64,000 bases of DNA. Origin: Ixodes scapularis. Lineage: Eukaryota; Arthropoda; Arachnida; Ixodida; Ixodidae. The stretch lies in contig NW_024609846.1 of NCBI RefSeq assembly GCF_016920785.2, positions 77,013,816-77,077,815 on the forward strand, written 5' to 3'. The notes beneath the pieces are model-generated. The model had not been told where the DNA came from. It ran no database searches and worked only from the letters and a program-made list of their open reading frames with translations. Of this stretch, positions 1-11,520 are shown one piece after another. How positions within the stretch are numbered: position 1 is the first letter of the stretch; every line of letters begins with the position of its first letter. The position numbers and the translations under genes were made by a program.

Positions 1-3000
1 CAGAGATAGAATCATAATTCATTATGAGTTCACGTGGTACAGTTAAAAGTGTTGCAGCTCATCACATTAGTGCACATTGAAACTCCAAAGGGCTAACATA
101 TCTTGATAATGAAAAATGCTGAGACCCATCTGGACATCTTGTCAATTTAATCTTGTTCTATTTCATTGATATCTAAAGGTCTCTCTGACTCAGCTATATA
201 TCGTCTAAACAAGCTGTTTCATAAAACAAAAAGAAAAAAAAAAGAAGCTTGTGAAGCATTTTGAGGTTACACCAAACCAATCTGTGATTGGTTGGTGAAA
301 CTTTCAATGACAGACAGTTGCTCAGTTTTGATTAAAGCTAAATACCCATCTGAATCTCTTCACAACTAACTGTGTTCCGATCAAGGTTTCTAGTAACTGG
401 ACAACGGGTAGCGGCTAATACGTCGATCATAACATTCCACTTTATGTTCTGTTGTAGCCAGCTTTGTGAATGTGCTGAATTTATTAATTGTTTAATAATT
501 ACTTAGCGATCAATCCCTGAGCGCCTTTGACCTGGGGGTTCAAGGGGGCCTCTGAAATGCTAAGAATTGATGACGAAAAAAGAACTCACAATATTTATTT
601 GTTTGTTTGTATTATTGATATAGGATGTGTCAGTTGGAAAGAATGAAAATCTTAAAAAAGCTTTTTTTTTTAATTGAAAGTGTTTGTTAGTTGAGATCGC
701 TTTTGGAAACACTGACAGGAACCGTTATGTATAGCCAGCTTCTATTTTGTATTTCTAACTGTAGTGTGTTTTTTGCCACAGTTGTTTTAAAAGGCAAAAC
801 AAGTGGCAGAAATAAAGTTTCTTCAATGTTAAAATAGGATATAAGTACTACAAAATGTTCCTTACTACTTATTTCAAATGAACTTGACATAATGTTGGCT
901 CTTGAGAGCTAACAACTAAAACAACCCCTTTGTAGAAAAAGAAAAAGTGTGTTTTAGAAAGTGCTGAAGGTGTTATTTCATATCATACAGTGCTTTTAAA
1001 ATCAGAAGCTATCATTCCTTTATGACCCTGTATTGTGACTGCCTCTTTTTTTTTTTTTTAATCGAATAGCTACAAACTGTGTGGGCTGTTGAATTCAATG
1101 GGATCAAGTTCGAACAATGCAGACCTCAAATTCGAAGCGTCCATAAAGTAAGTGTTTTGTTTTGTAATCCTACAAAGCAATCAGGCTGCAGCTTTCTTTT
1201 GTGCTGTAATATTTAACATACAATTTCTGGAAGAAAGCTCATTGGAGAACTTATTGGCCATTACTGACTTTTATTTATTATTTTTTTTACAAGTGCAAAA
1301 AAGGTTTTATTAATTTTTTTTTTTTTTGGGGGGGGGGGAATGGGGGAGGGGGGGGGGGAGTTTCACATTTCACTAGAGATAATGAGGAGGCTTCCTGAGC
1401 AAAGGAAAGATTTATTGTTTTCTTTGGAATGATGGGGAAGGCTTGATGATCACTTTGGTTCGTTTATTCTTATTAACTTTCTCCCTCTTCCTGCCTGGGG
1501 TTTGCACAACCACAAAAAGAAAGTGTGATCTGCATGTTGGTGACCAGTGATGATATGTTGGTGTTAATGTGTTGTGGAGGGCACAGAGGAATACTATGAA
1601 CCTAAATTTTCTTTTTGTGAATTGCTAATGTTGGTTAAGAATATTTCAGTCTCTGTGCCTGTGCTTTCATGAAATCTTGAACTCACAAATTGTTCCTAAA
1701 TGCGAGCAAAGATCAAATCGAGAAAGTATTGAACTCTGGGAAACAAGATCATCTATGACATGCAAGCATCAGCTTTTCCCACAGTGACGGTGAGCTTTTC
1801 TCTGATGAACATTTATCTGGTCAACTTTTTTTCAGCAGTTTTTCTCGGGCATGCTTTACCTCGAACTGAGATTTTAGATATGTTTTAACATGCTCTCCAT
1901 AACCTGAGTTCCAACCCGTCATCTGACAAGATGTTTGTTTGCATGTACTTATGTGTGTGTTCTTTTTTTTTGCACATGCTAGATTTTAGCAGTTGCGCGA
2001 AAGAATGTTTTTTTTTCTTTTCTTGTAGGCTTTTATGACTTGGAAACTGTTTGCATATATTTATTTCATTGTCTTCTAGCTCTGTAGGTCTGACTGCTAG
2101 GATGGTTATTTGTGTACTTTTTATGCACCGATTGGTTGGTGATGGCCTTACCTATTTATATCTCAAACCAGGAATGTGTTGATGAAGGCAAAATTGGTTG
2201 CTATGATGATTGAGGTGATAACAGATAGTTATGCTTAAAGCTTTGAATGTTTTTGTTTGCATTTTATTATACTTGAGACCCTAGTCTTTGCTTTCTCCTT
2301 GTTTTCTTTTTCTAATGCCGAATTCATGTATGACAACGACGGTGTGGATTTTTACGATGGACACAATTGTATGTATGCACTTTGCCCGAGACTCAACGAG
2401 TTTTTAAGGTTGTGAATCCATATATGTTGATAATTATGGACATCTTTATTGGATTTAGTAGAGCTTTTCCTAAAATCTGTTTGCAGAGTGCCATATTATA
2501 TTATGTTGGCAACCAATTACCTCCAATTGCCCCTGAATTTTTACATTAACAGGGTCTTGTGCTTTTTGGTTATGTGTCTGCTGCAAATACTGTACCATTC
2601 AAGGTACTACCCTATATTTATTTTCTATCGTTATGCTGATTTCTTTTGATAAAGTGGTTCTAAAAGAGCAGCTATGATAAAAGTTAGGCTGGGCAAATAG
2701 GTTGAAATGTAACTGTTATGTTGACTGGACAAAAGAAGAAGAAAAAAAAAGGAAGAAAAAGGAATTACAAAATTTATTAACTTGGGAAATTCATTGTGCT
2801 TGATGCGAGACAAGTTTGGTTTTGACAGAGCCTATCTGTCTTTTCTGAATGTGACAGACATTCAGAGATGGACCGCAGGAACCTGAATGTGTGAATGCAG
2901 TTTTTGCTCAGATGAACCGAGTCTTCCTCCTATCACCAACAGCTGCGTCAAATGCTCTGGAAAAGCTACTTTTCCAAGGATAGTCTGCATTGCATAAAAA

Positions 3001-4070
3001 TTATCTGAAAATTGAGGTTCCTGTCGATACCTCTTGGTATTCTCTTGACATGTTAGTCATTGACTCTGCATGAATGGCACCGTGCTATGCATATGAAGTG
3101 AAATGATATAGTATTTCCTTGTTAATGCTAAACGTTGCTTCATGTTGACACTGAATTTAGGTTGAAGAATGTTTACGAGCTCTGTGTGCCTGTCTGTTTG
3201 CAGGTTTAGTTTTCGCAGTACCTCACATTTATTTATGCGTTTATTGAGATCACCGTGCTATTACGAATGGCTTGAGAGAGTATATATTTTGCTTTTATCA
3301 TTTCTTTCGTGATATACCTGCTGTGTTGTGATTGCAAAAGGAAGACTGTGAAGGATTGTTTTTGTCGCGTACTTATCTGAAGAAAGTACCTAACAGCTCT
3401 CGAGCTTGCCTTTATCCTTTCTTCTCAGTTGGGTTGTTTCCTAATGCAAACACATTCAGGCGTTGTTGAAGCTTTTGCCCACTAGGCAATGTTTTGATTT
3501 GCAAACGATACAGCGAAGCATGCAGTTCGATGACTGGGGATTTCCAAGCTCCACTGTAAGGAGGTTTTGTATCAATATTTTGAAAAATAAATGGTTGTGG
3601 AAAAACCAAAGCTGGATGTCTCTCTGTCATATAAAGTAGGGGGCTTGTCACTAGGGGTCAGACGGTGAAGCATCATTAAATGTTTTTGTTATAGGAAGTC
3701 AAATTATGTGCCAAATTTTAAAGCAATAGTTTTTTATAGTGTTAGCTTTACGGGTGACACTTTGCAGACCCATTTAGACCTTTCTTCTCTCCGCTTTTGG
3801 TGCGAGGCCAGGGAAGCGGGTTTTCCAGCCGACCGCCCGGCTTCTGAACAGTAATGGCATTATGAAAGGAGAGTCTTCCGTGTCATCTGCTTAAAAGCTT
3901 GAAAACTTGAAAACTTGTTTTCAAACGTTACTTGTGTTACGCTAAATCCCACTTCGGCAGTATCCAGTCGCTACGCGTAATGTTCGATGGTTCTAGAAAC
4001 TTCCATTGCGCTTACCCACTTACTTCACGGATCACTGGTGACAGTCGTCCGTGGCATCCACCACGCCAAC
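1..4070. other. AT-rich non-coding stretch, no gene recognised
   Basis: I find no convincing coding region, RNA gene or bounded mobile element here. The sequence is AT-rich with many homopolymer runs, including a G-rich tract at about 1327-1360. The open frames present are short, lack recognisable motifs and overlap on both strands, as expected by chance. It could be intron or intergenic DNA. Confidence 0.6.
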
Positions 4071-4074
4071 CACG

Positions 4075-4114
4075 ATGGCTACGAGAATTAACCACGTCGC
4101 ACCTCCGTCCTCAG
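4075..4114 (+). CDS. possible short first coding exon (hypothetical)
   Basis: An ATG at 4075 in a fair start context (ACGATGG) opens a 13-codon frame. The frame runs into CAG|GTATGT at 4112-4120, a near-ideal 5' splice site. Together they would make a first coding exon beginning MATRINHV. I could not identify a downstream exon or a family. A perfect donor can occur by chance in 64 kb, so this is only a candidate. Confidence 0.15.
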
Positions 4115-5289
4115 GTATGTAACGGCACCATTCCACCTGCATTGCACGACCATGCTACAGCTATCGCTTTTGTTTCTTCGCACATTGTGGGTGAAAAATA
4201 CAACTTTTTTGGATAAGTGGGCAGATAATCAGCGGTCATTTTTGAAGCACTGTGGTCTGTAGCTTGTAGTGTGTGTTGCAGCAACAATTATCCTAGGGCT
4301 GAGGCCACCATATTTTGGGCAAGAACTCCGAGCACTTATGTCTCACCTGCATTCACTGTGAACCCGAGTTCAAACGTACAGGGCACGAACGCCACGTCAG
4401 TATTGGGCGAGCACTTCGGTCTAATCGCATGCTTTACGCTGCCAACAACACTATGCCAGCCGCCAACGTTGCTCAGTGAAGTCCTGTAAAGGGTATCGTC
4501 CAAAATACTGAAAGCAAGTGTTCACCGAATACCACGTAGAAGACAAGTGATAAACACGTGCAGCTAGATGGGTAACTTCTGGCAAAGCAGCAGACAGGTT
4601 TATCTTCTCATCGCTGTGCACGAACAGTGCACGTGCGAGACGCTGTCAATGCGTTGGGGATGTGCTCGGGGCAGTCTGGTTGTTACGTAGGCATGAGTCT
4701 GATAGTGAGGACTCCAGAGGGAAAGTTGCAGCGGGCCTTGTCTTCCAGGAGGCAATGGCTCGCCACCAAGGATGACATAAAACTACAATGCGTGGGTTCA
4801 AGAATATGACTCGCATGGCCTCCGAAAATTGATGCAGGGATGTAAGTGCTGCACCAAACTGCACTATGAACAAAAGTATGATATGTTGCGCCAAAATGAC
4901 AATTTCGGCTAAGAAATGCGCTATGACGGGCTTAAGCGAAACGTAAATATGTTTTATTGGTCGATCCTTCTGTTCAGATAAAATGAGGAAAGGAGTACAT
5001 ATATGTATTTTACTGTCTCCCTGCAGTATAGTTTGTTTAGTCTTGGGGTAGAGCACAGTCGAAGGCTCGAGCACATAGAGTCACGAACACTCAAACTAGA
5101 AGCGCAAGTCACTGGACATTTAGCTGTTCTTGATTGGGAGAAATGGCGGCATTCCGATCGCCATTAACTCGGTTCTCGAGTACGGTAATCGGAGTCACTC
5201 TTTTAAAACAGGCTCTATGGCAGTTTTCCAACTCGGGGGTTCTAGTAACGTTGCCGTCGGTTTAACCTGCACGCCCCACGGTGACCGGC

Positions 5290-5348
5290 CCGCTAAATTT
5301 AGTGGGAAATTGAATTGGTGTTAAGGTTACGTGACGTCAATTTTTCCG
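5290..5348. repeat. isolated unit of the GCTAAATTTAGC / TGACGTCA repeat
   Basis: This short stretch has the same arrangement as the array at 6640-7350: a CCCGCTAAATTTAGT palindrome variant, then AATTGAATTGGTGTTAAGGT, then CGTGACGTCAATTT. It is a single detached unit lying just upstream of the 5441-6113 element. Confidence 0.6.
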
Positions 5349-5440
5349 CATTTTCATTGATAGACGTGTCAGCAGATACGCTGGTATTTGTAGGCATTTC
5401 ACAGAAATTATATTTATTGGCTGAATAAACTACCAGGTAC

Positions 5441-6113
5441 TAGAGCACTATATAGCTCCTTCGGAGCAGAGTAGCGCAATCTAGAACGCCGCCTCTCGGC
5501 GACTAGCGGCGAACGCCCGGAGGTTCCAACTGCGGTCAGAAATGCATGGAGAACGTGAGAAAATCATTGTTTTTCCAGTATTGTGGGAATGTACGGAATC
5601 GCAATCATTTTGACATAATAATGGAACACTTTAGAATACTTTGCGCTAAGTTTTGTGCCCCGCAAGGACCTGACTTTTTTTTTAAAATTTGCCTGAGCGG
5701 CATCTTGCAGCAGACGACACGGCGACGTCGCACCATTCACGTGACCCGCTCCGGCCAACCCGAAAAGCCCATCTCCGCTGCGAGCAAAAATCATCTGCTT
5801 CAAACGCCATTGCCTTGGAAATTGCATTCTCAAAATTTGCACACGCATCCGATATTATTAAAACTTTGATAAAGTGTTTAGTGCTTTACTAACTTCACGA
5901 CGGACTAGTTTTAAAAAGTGTGAACTCGCTGTTCATTTTTTAATCAGCCATGTTGTGTTGATCTCCATGTATTCTCCCATAGGGCGGGCCGCCTCCTGGA
6001 ACCCTGAGTGCCACGTGACTCGCGCCGAGCCGCTCTGTCGGCCATGTTGTCGGCAAAACACGGGGTTCAAAGGATTGCACTACTCTGCTCCGTAGGAGCT
6101 ATATAGTACTCTA
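5441..6113. mobile_element. hAT-like non-autonomous DNA transposon (673 bp)
   Basis: The element begins TAGAGCACTATATAGCTCC and ends with its near-perfect inverse; the outer ~40 bases of each end pair with only a few mismatches. Both ends are flanked by the identical octamer CCAGGTAC (5433-5440 and 6114-6121). Eight-base target duplications are characteristic of hAT transposons. No transposase frame is present, so it is a MITE-type copy. The interior is GC-rich and has no recognisable gene. Confidence 0.8.
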
Positions 6114-6184
6114 CCAGGTACAAGAGTGGGAGGGGAGAGAGGCTTTATCCTAACTGAAGCGTTGCACTATGATTAATTTCAGAG

Positions 6185-6589
6185 TAGGGGTGTCGCGAAC
6201 CGGCCGAGGTTCGAGTTCGACCAGGTTCGACTTTTTTAAACTTTTTGGTGGAAATTTCGACGAGCCTTGTATTGAGGTTCGACTCGTGTGCGCATGCGCG
6301 ACAGGCTGGCCAGTTGGCTTCAGATTGGATGGTGATGGCTAAGGGATGAATCAATGGCAGCGCAAGTTATTAACTTCTTCAGTGATTGGAACTGGTTTCT
6401 TTTAATTACAACTGTTAATAAAATAAAATAACCCTTTGCATAAAAAAAAAAATTCTCAAAACCTAGACATGCTTGTATCAAGGTCTGGCCACACAGTCCA
6501 CAAAGTCGAACGGGTCGAATCTGGTGAAAAGTTTGAAGGTTCGAGTTCAACCCAAAAATCCGGTTCGACAAAAGTTTGCGACAGCCTTA
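6185..6589. mobile_element. hAT-like MITE (405 bp)
   Basis: The left end TAGGGGTGTCGCGAAC pairs with the right end (inverse TAAGGCTGTCGCAAAC, 13 of 16 identical). Flanking octamers are TTTCAGAG (6177-6184) and TTTTAGAG (6590-6597), which differ at one base. Subterminal TTCGA-rich repeats resemble those of the 5.2-kb element at 24332-29500. The target octamer belongs to the terminal motif of the neighbouring minisatellite element, so this copy landed in that element's end. Confidence 0.7.
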
Positions 6590-7460
6590 TTTTAGAGAGC
6601 AGCTCTTGGGCGCCTGTTTCTGGGTTTCGCGGTGTCGGCTTAATCGACCCGCTAAATTTAGCGGAACATTAAAATGGTGTTGAGGTCACATGACGTCAAT
6701 TTTCCCGCTAAATTTAGCGGGAAAAATGACGTTACATGACCTTGTGTGACGTCACCCATGAACGAATTGTTTCTTTGCTAGATTTAGCATGAAAACTGAC
6801 GTCATGTGACCTCAACACCAATTCAGTTTTAGAGTGCAGCTCTTAGGTGCCCTCTATGGGTTGAGCGGCATCAGCGTAACTGTGCTCAACTTAACGGGAA
6901 AGTTGACGTCACGTGACCTCCATCACCAATCCAATTCCCCGCTAAATTTAGCAGGCAAAAAGATGTCGCACGACTTGGTGTCATGTCACCCAGGAACAAA
7001 TTCAGGTTCTCCGCTAGGTTTAGCAGGAAAATTGACGTCATGTGACCTTAGCAGCAATTCAATTCCCCGCTAAATTTAGCGGGAAAATTTACGTCACTTT
7101 ATTTCAACGCCAATTCAGTTTCCTCGCTATATTTAGTGGGGACACTGACATCACATGACTTGGTGTCATGTCAGCTATCAACAAATTCAGTTTCTCCTCT
7201 AGATATAGTGAGAAAATTGATGTCACGTGACCTCAACAACAATTCAATTCCCCGCTAAATTAAGCGGGGAAAATGACGTCATGACTTGGTGTCACAACAC
7301 CCTTGAACAAATTCAGTTTCTATGCTAGATTTAGCAGGAAAATTGACGTCACGTGCGGTGGAGGAGTAGCGCAGGAAAGGAGGGGATGACAAGGAGCAGA
7401 GGAGGGAGGAGAGGGTGGAGGGGCGTACCCTCCCCTCCTCCTTATCGAGCTGCACTCTAA
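6590..7460. repeat. palindromic minisatellite element with CRE-like sites
   Basis: The outer ends are inverse copies of the motif TTAGAGTGCAGCTC (left about 6592-6608, right about 7446-7460). Between them lies a tandem array alternating two palindromes: GCTAAATTTAGC, usually extended to CCCGC...GCGGG, and TGACGTCA, often running into CACGTG. Unit spacing is irregular. A second internal copy of the terminal motif at about 6835-6850 suggests internal duplication. The right part is polypurine (GGAGG runs). It resembles the element at 41578-41954 in ends and polypurine core. Confidence 0.65.
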
Positions 7461-8786
7461 TTTCGCGTTACAGAAACTTGTAAACGTCTACCTTTTTTAA
7501 AAAAATTTTTTAGTACCCATTGTAAATGGAACTTACTCCGACCAGAGCATTATTTTAAAAACAAGAAGGTTCTGTGTTCTATTTGTACCCTACCTACTCT
7601 TATTGCAAAACGTAATAAGCGATATACTCCAGTATCAGGGAGGAACCCTCAATCATTAACAAAGATAAACTCAAATAGTAATACAATAACTTTTTAATTT
7701 TCAAGCGATGTGCTAACAGATGTTGCCTTCTGCTCCAAAGCGTCAGTGACTGCTCCAACCCAAAGTTTTGCCTGCTACGGAACCTGCTACAAAAATTCAA
7801 ATGGCAGTTTGATCACTGTTGATGTCAGCACAAGAGGACTACTGCAGGCTTAAAATGTTTTATTCGTATATAGCAGGTAAATGAGCAATCTGAATGAAGC
7901 ATCCTGTAGTTGAAGCTCAATCGAGCAGGTCAATCGGGTTCATTCATTGTGTATTTAAGAGGGTAAACATGCTGTTGTGCAACATTCCAGAAACTGTATA
8001 GATTCAGCAAAAGCTCCAAGAACACGGTAAAAAGCTTAGGCATACATTTGCCCCGACCGCGACATGAATATGCATAGTTTTCTGCCAACGCCGTAAAATG
8101 CTTATTGCCACTGAAGCTTTTACGTTAAATAAAACGCCCCTCAACTTCAGACAGTTTGTACATATTGCTATTCATGTCCGAAGTCATTTGTTCCTGTGGC
8201 CTTCAATGCACAGTAGAATGAGTATCAAGTATCTGAAATGCAAATGGCATACTGCAAGCCTTCTTATCAGGCTTGCTTTCAGGCTTGCTTAAATGTAATG
8301 TGAGCATGCATTTTCATACCAAGAAAATATGTGCGTAATCGTGACTAGATAATTTGTCAAAGGGATATGACCGAAAGGTGTGCAAAAAAGCAAGGCCGTC
8401 AAGCAAGGCCACCACTCTGCTGCAGTTCCTTATACTGAACTGCACACACAAATCTGAGGGCCAAGTAACAGGTAGTATCACAACCAAGAGAGCACCATTT
8501 GCCTGCATTAAACTAACAACTTTTTCAACTGATTCTCAGTCCTATTACAAAAGCAAGCAGATGCACTAAAACCTGCTTGCTGTGTCCTCACTGAAGAGAG
8601 TAAAGTGTTGGAAAGTTAGGCACTTAGCAATGCAATTCCAGCCTGTCACAAAAAAACATGATAGATCTCTAAAATGAAAACAATAAAAGTATAAAATCCT
8701 CAATTCTGAAGCTGAATTGTTCACACAACAGATATCTACATCATGATGGGCCAGGAGCAGAGAAAAGGTCAAATGGGTACAACGAA
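7461..8786 (-). other. 3' flank / probable 3' UTR of the LRSAM1-like gene
   Basis: No independent coding frame is convincing here. On the minus strand the sequence follows the LRSAM1 stop codon and contains an AATAAA hexamer at 7859-7864, about 920 bases downstream. If used, it would give a 3' UTR of roughly 0.9 kb. The remaining 7461-7850 shows nothing recognisable. Confidence 0.4.
7859..7864 (-). promoter_or_regulatory. candidate polyadenylation signal AATAAA
   Basis: TTTATT on the plus strand reads AATAAA on the minus strand. I found no other canonical AATAAA on this strand between it and the LRSAM1 stop. Its use is inferred. Confidence 0.35.
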
Positions 8787-10892
8787 TCACAGAATGGACA
8801 ATTTGCTCTCGATATTTGATCTGCAAAGCGGACATAGTGAGACGTCTAGGCTGCACTCGAAGCAACAGCAGACATGACCACAAGGTGCAAAAACCAGCAG
8901 TGTCTTGACATCAAAGCACACAACACACTCTGAACTGCACCATAATCGGAGATCGTGAGTTGGCGGCAACGCAGCAGGGCTTGCAACTGCTGACTTAGAG
9001 GACTCCTCTTCGGGTGAGGGTGCGCTGGGTTGCATTTCTTTGGAACGAAATGCACTCACAGAATGTTCTACTGCCATCAGCAATGTCTGGATAACTACTT
9101 CGGAGGCAATTCCCAACCGTCTAAAGTCATCCTGGTTCATAGACGTGAAATCCTCCCAGCTAACTTTCTTAGATGCAAACAACGTGGAATAGTGCTCGGC
9201 ATTGGCCGTTTCTAAGATGTCTGAAATGCGTGGGTCTAACTGGTTCTCCATGGCACATACTCCTTCAGGTTTCCTGTCCAAAAGTCTCTGGTATTGCAGG
9301 AGCCAGAAATCAATCATTTCCTCCTGCCTTCGATCCTCCATGTCTTTTATCTGGCTCTGCAGTTCTTTCTCACGTATGGCCTTGTCATCCAGTAGCTGGG
9401 CCAGAAGGTATGCAAGTTCTACGCGGTGCCTCGACAAAGCTTCCATTTCAGACATTACTTTGAGATCTCTTCTCTTGAGCTCAGCTTCGGTCAGTCGCTT
9501 CAGTTCTTTCTCAACCAGCCTGATCTGCTGCATGATGTGGCAGTGAGTGTAATCATGCTTAATCTGCAAGGCTGTGAATGCTTGCCTTTGGTATTGCTCC
9601 TCATCTAAGATACGGCCAATAAGTTTGTCTTGTTCTTTTCCTTTTGTGCTCATTGCGTCTTGAAGCAGTCGGTCAGTCACCGCTTCCTCTTCATGGATGT
9701 CTTTTGCCATACTTTCCCTTTCCTGCCTGTAGAGTCTCTGTCGTTCCTCTTGCTGCAGCACCTCTGCCATAGAGCTGAGGACCTCTCTGCGGCGGATGAA
9801 ATCCGTTTCCGTCTGCTGGCAATTGAAGAGTTCCTCCATCTCAAGCCGCTCCTGCTCCAGTGCCCGCGCACGGGCTTCCGAGTTTTTAGACCGGGCTTCG
9901 TTCGATATCTGCTGGATCAGTGCCGCAGAGTGGTCCTCCAAATGTGCCAGGAGGGACAACAGCTTTTGTTTCTCCGTGTCTTTCTTGCTCTGAATGTTCA
10001 ATATGGCGTCCTCGAGGACATCCTGCTCGCGAGCAATTTCGAGAAGAAGCTGTCGCTTTCGTTTATGCGTGTCTTCCGTTATCGTCGCCTGGCTGGCCAT
10101 GGTATCTCTGAGCCTTGCCTCCATATCTAAAAGCTCTAAACGCCGCTTGTCTTTTCTTTCTTCGAATTGCTTGTACTGGTCTTCTGCCTCCAGCTCGGGA
10201 TAGGTTGCTGGTTTCACCGCATCCATGACGTCAGAAGACTGGTCTAGAAAATCGCTAGACGGACTGAACGAGACACCCGCTGAATCGCACAGAAATTGCA
10301 TGATGGTGTCCAGCGACTGCTCGCAGACATTTGCTGGAGGGAACGTGTATTTTTCCGCGTCCAAAGTTAGCGCCTGCAAACATTTCAGTTCGTGAAAATC
10401 CACCGGCAGTTTGCTGATGGCATTCCGACTGACGTTCAACTTCTGTAGCCTCCTAAGTTTCACGACGGGAGACGGGAAGTCCTTGAACTTGTTCTCGCTC
10501 AGGTTGAGTGACTCCAGCAGCAACAGCATCGCGAAGCTTCCGGGAAGCTTTTTGAGAGCGTTGCCGCCGAGATCGAGCACGCTTAGGCATTTCAACAAGC
10601 CGAAGTCGTCGGGCAAAGAGGACAGTTTGTTCGCGTGCAAGTCGAGGACGATGATTTCGCCGAGGTCCTTCAACAGACCACCACCGTTGATCGACGAAAG
10701 CCTGTTGTCGTGCAGCAGCAGCGTCGTTTTTCGAAATACGCGACACTTCGAGAAAACACCTGACGGAACGTCAGACAGAGAGCACTCCGACAAGTCGAAA
10801 ACGGGCTCCGGGTTTTCCTGGGCGAGGTAGAGCTTGCGTTCTAACTTCGTCCGAATATCACCAGATACCTTCGACCACTTGAACAACGGCAT
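8787..10892 (-). CDS. LRSAM1: E3 ubiquitin-protein ligase LRSAM1 homologue, intronless
   Basis: This is a single uninterrupted frame of 701 residues from the chosen ATG; the human protein is 723. From that start, residues about 31-200 form leucine-rich repeats (LDLHANKLSSLP, LNLSENKF, LNVSRNAISKLP). Residues about 235-545 are a charged coiled coil and 552-610 a SAM domain. PSAP is at 622-625. A C3HC4 RING ends the protein (C656, C659, C671, H673, C677, C680, C687, C690), with CGHVCCC and CPLCR like the vertebrate protein. The family ubiquitinates TSG101 through P(T/S)AP motifs and acts in endosomal sorting and antibacterial autophagy. The start MPLF matches the vertebrate N-terminus and has G at -3. 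An in-frame ATG at 10925 has weaker context. No frameshift or stop is seen. An uninterrupted frame is unusual for this normally multi-exon animal gene. Confidence 0.93.
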   Translation of the reverse strand: MPLFKWSKVSGDIRTKLERKLYLAQENPEPVFDLSECSLSDVPSGVFSKCRVFRKTTLLLHDNRLSSINGGGLLKDLGEIIVLDLHANKLSSLPDDFGLLKCLSVLDLGGNALKKLPGSFAMLLLLESLNLSENKFKDFPSPVVKLRRLQKLNVSRNAISKLPVDFHELKCLQALTLDAEKYTFPPANVCEQSLDTIMQFLCDSAGVSFSPSSDFLDQSSDVMDAVKPATYPELEAEDQYKQFEERKDKRRLELLDMEARLRDTMASQATITEDTHKRKRQLLLEIAREQDVLEDAILNIQSKKDTEKQKLLSLLAHLEDHSAALIQQISNEARSKNSEARARALEQERLEMEELFNCQQTETDFIRRREVLSSMAEVLQQEERQRLYRQERESMAKDIHEEEAVTDRLLQDAMSTKGKEQDKLIGRILDEEQYQRQAFTALQIKHDYTHCHIMQQIRLVEKELKRLTEAELKRRDLKVMSEMEALSRHRVELAYLLAQLLDDKAIREKELQSQIKDMEDRRQEEMIDFWLLQYQRLLDRKPEGVCAMENQLDPRISDILETANAEHYSTLFASKKVSWEDFTSMNQDDFRRLGIASEVVIQTLLMAVEHSVSAFRSKEMQPSAPSPEEESSKSAVASPAALPPTHDLRLWCSSECVVCFDVKTLLVFAPCGHVCCCFECSLDVSLCPLCRSNIESKLSIL

Positions 10893-10973
10893 GCCCGCGT
10901 CTGCTGGCTCTTCGATACCGGACATGCAGGTGCGAGCGATACACAACAAAAATATAATTCAGACCTTGGTAAC

Positions 10974-11019
10974 GTCAATAAAGTTTCCTGTTCACCCAGC
11001 ATAAAACATACGTCGCCAT
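10974..11019 (-). promoter_or_regulatory. possible upstream ORF in the LRSAM1 leader
   Basis: An ATG in good context (GCGATGG) at 11019 opens a 14-codon frame ending in TGA before the main start. If the transcript begins upstream of it, this could dampen LRSAM1 translation. The same ATG is followed by GTATGT, so it could instead mark a splice donor. The transcription start is unknown. Confidence 0.2.
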
Positions 11020-11245
11020 CGCTTCCCAAGTTGCAGAAATCGCTGGGGAATGAAATGCCACACAGTAGTGTGATTTGTAGTCGCTAGATGCCGACACTGC
11101 TGAAATGGGGTGAGCCTTTTCTACGGGGCGCTAGATGGCGCAAGGGATTCCACGCCAACACGAAAATACGCAGCGACATGAGGCGTTGGTTACAGCAAGA
11201 AAAACCACGCTTTCATAATGCCCGCGTTTTTTTTTTGTTTTTGGA

Positions 11246-11269
11246 GGGGGGGGGGGGGGGGGGGGGGGG
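11246..11269. repeat. G homopolymer (24 bases) followed by GGAGCGGA-rich purine tract
   Basis: A run of 24 G is followed to about 11315 by an AGGGG/GGAGCGGAG purine tract. Such tracts are prone to length error in assemblies. Confidence 0.9.
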
Positions 11270-11520
11270 AAGGGGGAAGGGGAGGGGAGCGGAGCGGAGA
11301 GGAGAGGACAAGAGGAAACTTGTTGCTTCATGATTCGTTCTTCGGCATCTACCAATGCCTCTGTCAAATTGCTTTTGATGTGTTTCTGCTTGCTGCTTAT
11401 GCCCGAGTCCCACTGGAGCGACAAACATGAACAGCCGACACCGGCAAGCCTCAACTTGCAGTTCCTCGGTGCTCGTGAAGTAAGCACGAGAGATTGCAAG
11501 CCTGCCAACCTTCGCGTGCA

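Noticed and set aside
9630..10130. 166-residue plus-strand open frame
   Set aside because: Antisense shadow of the LRSAM1 coiled coil.
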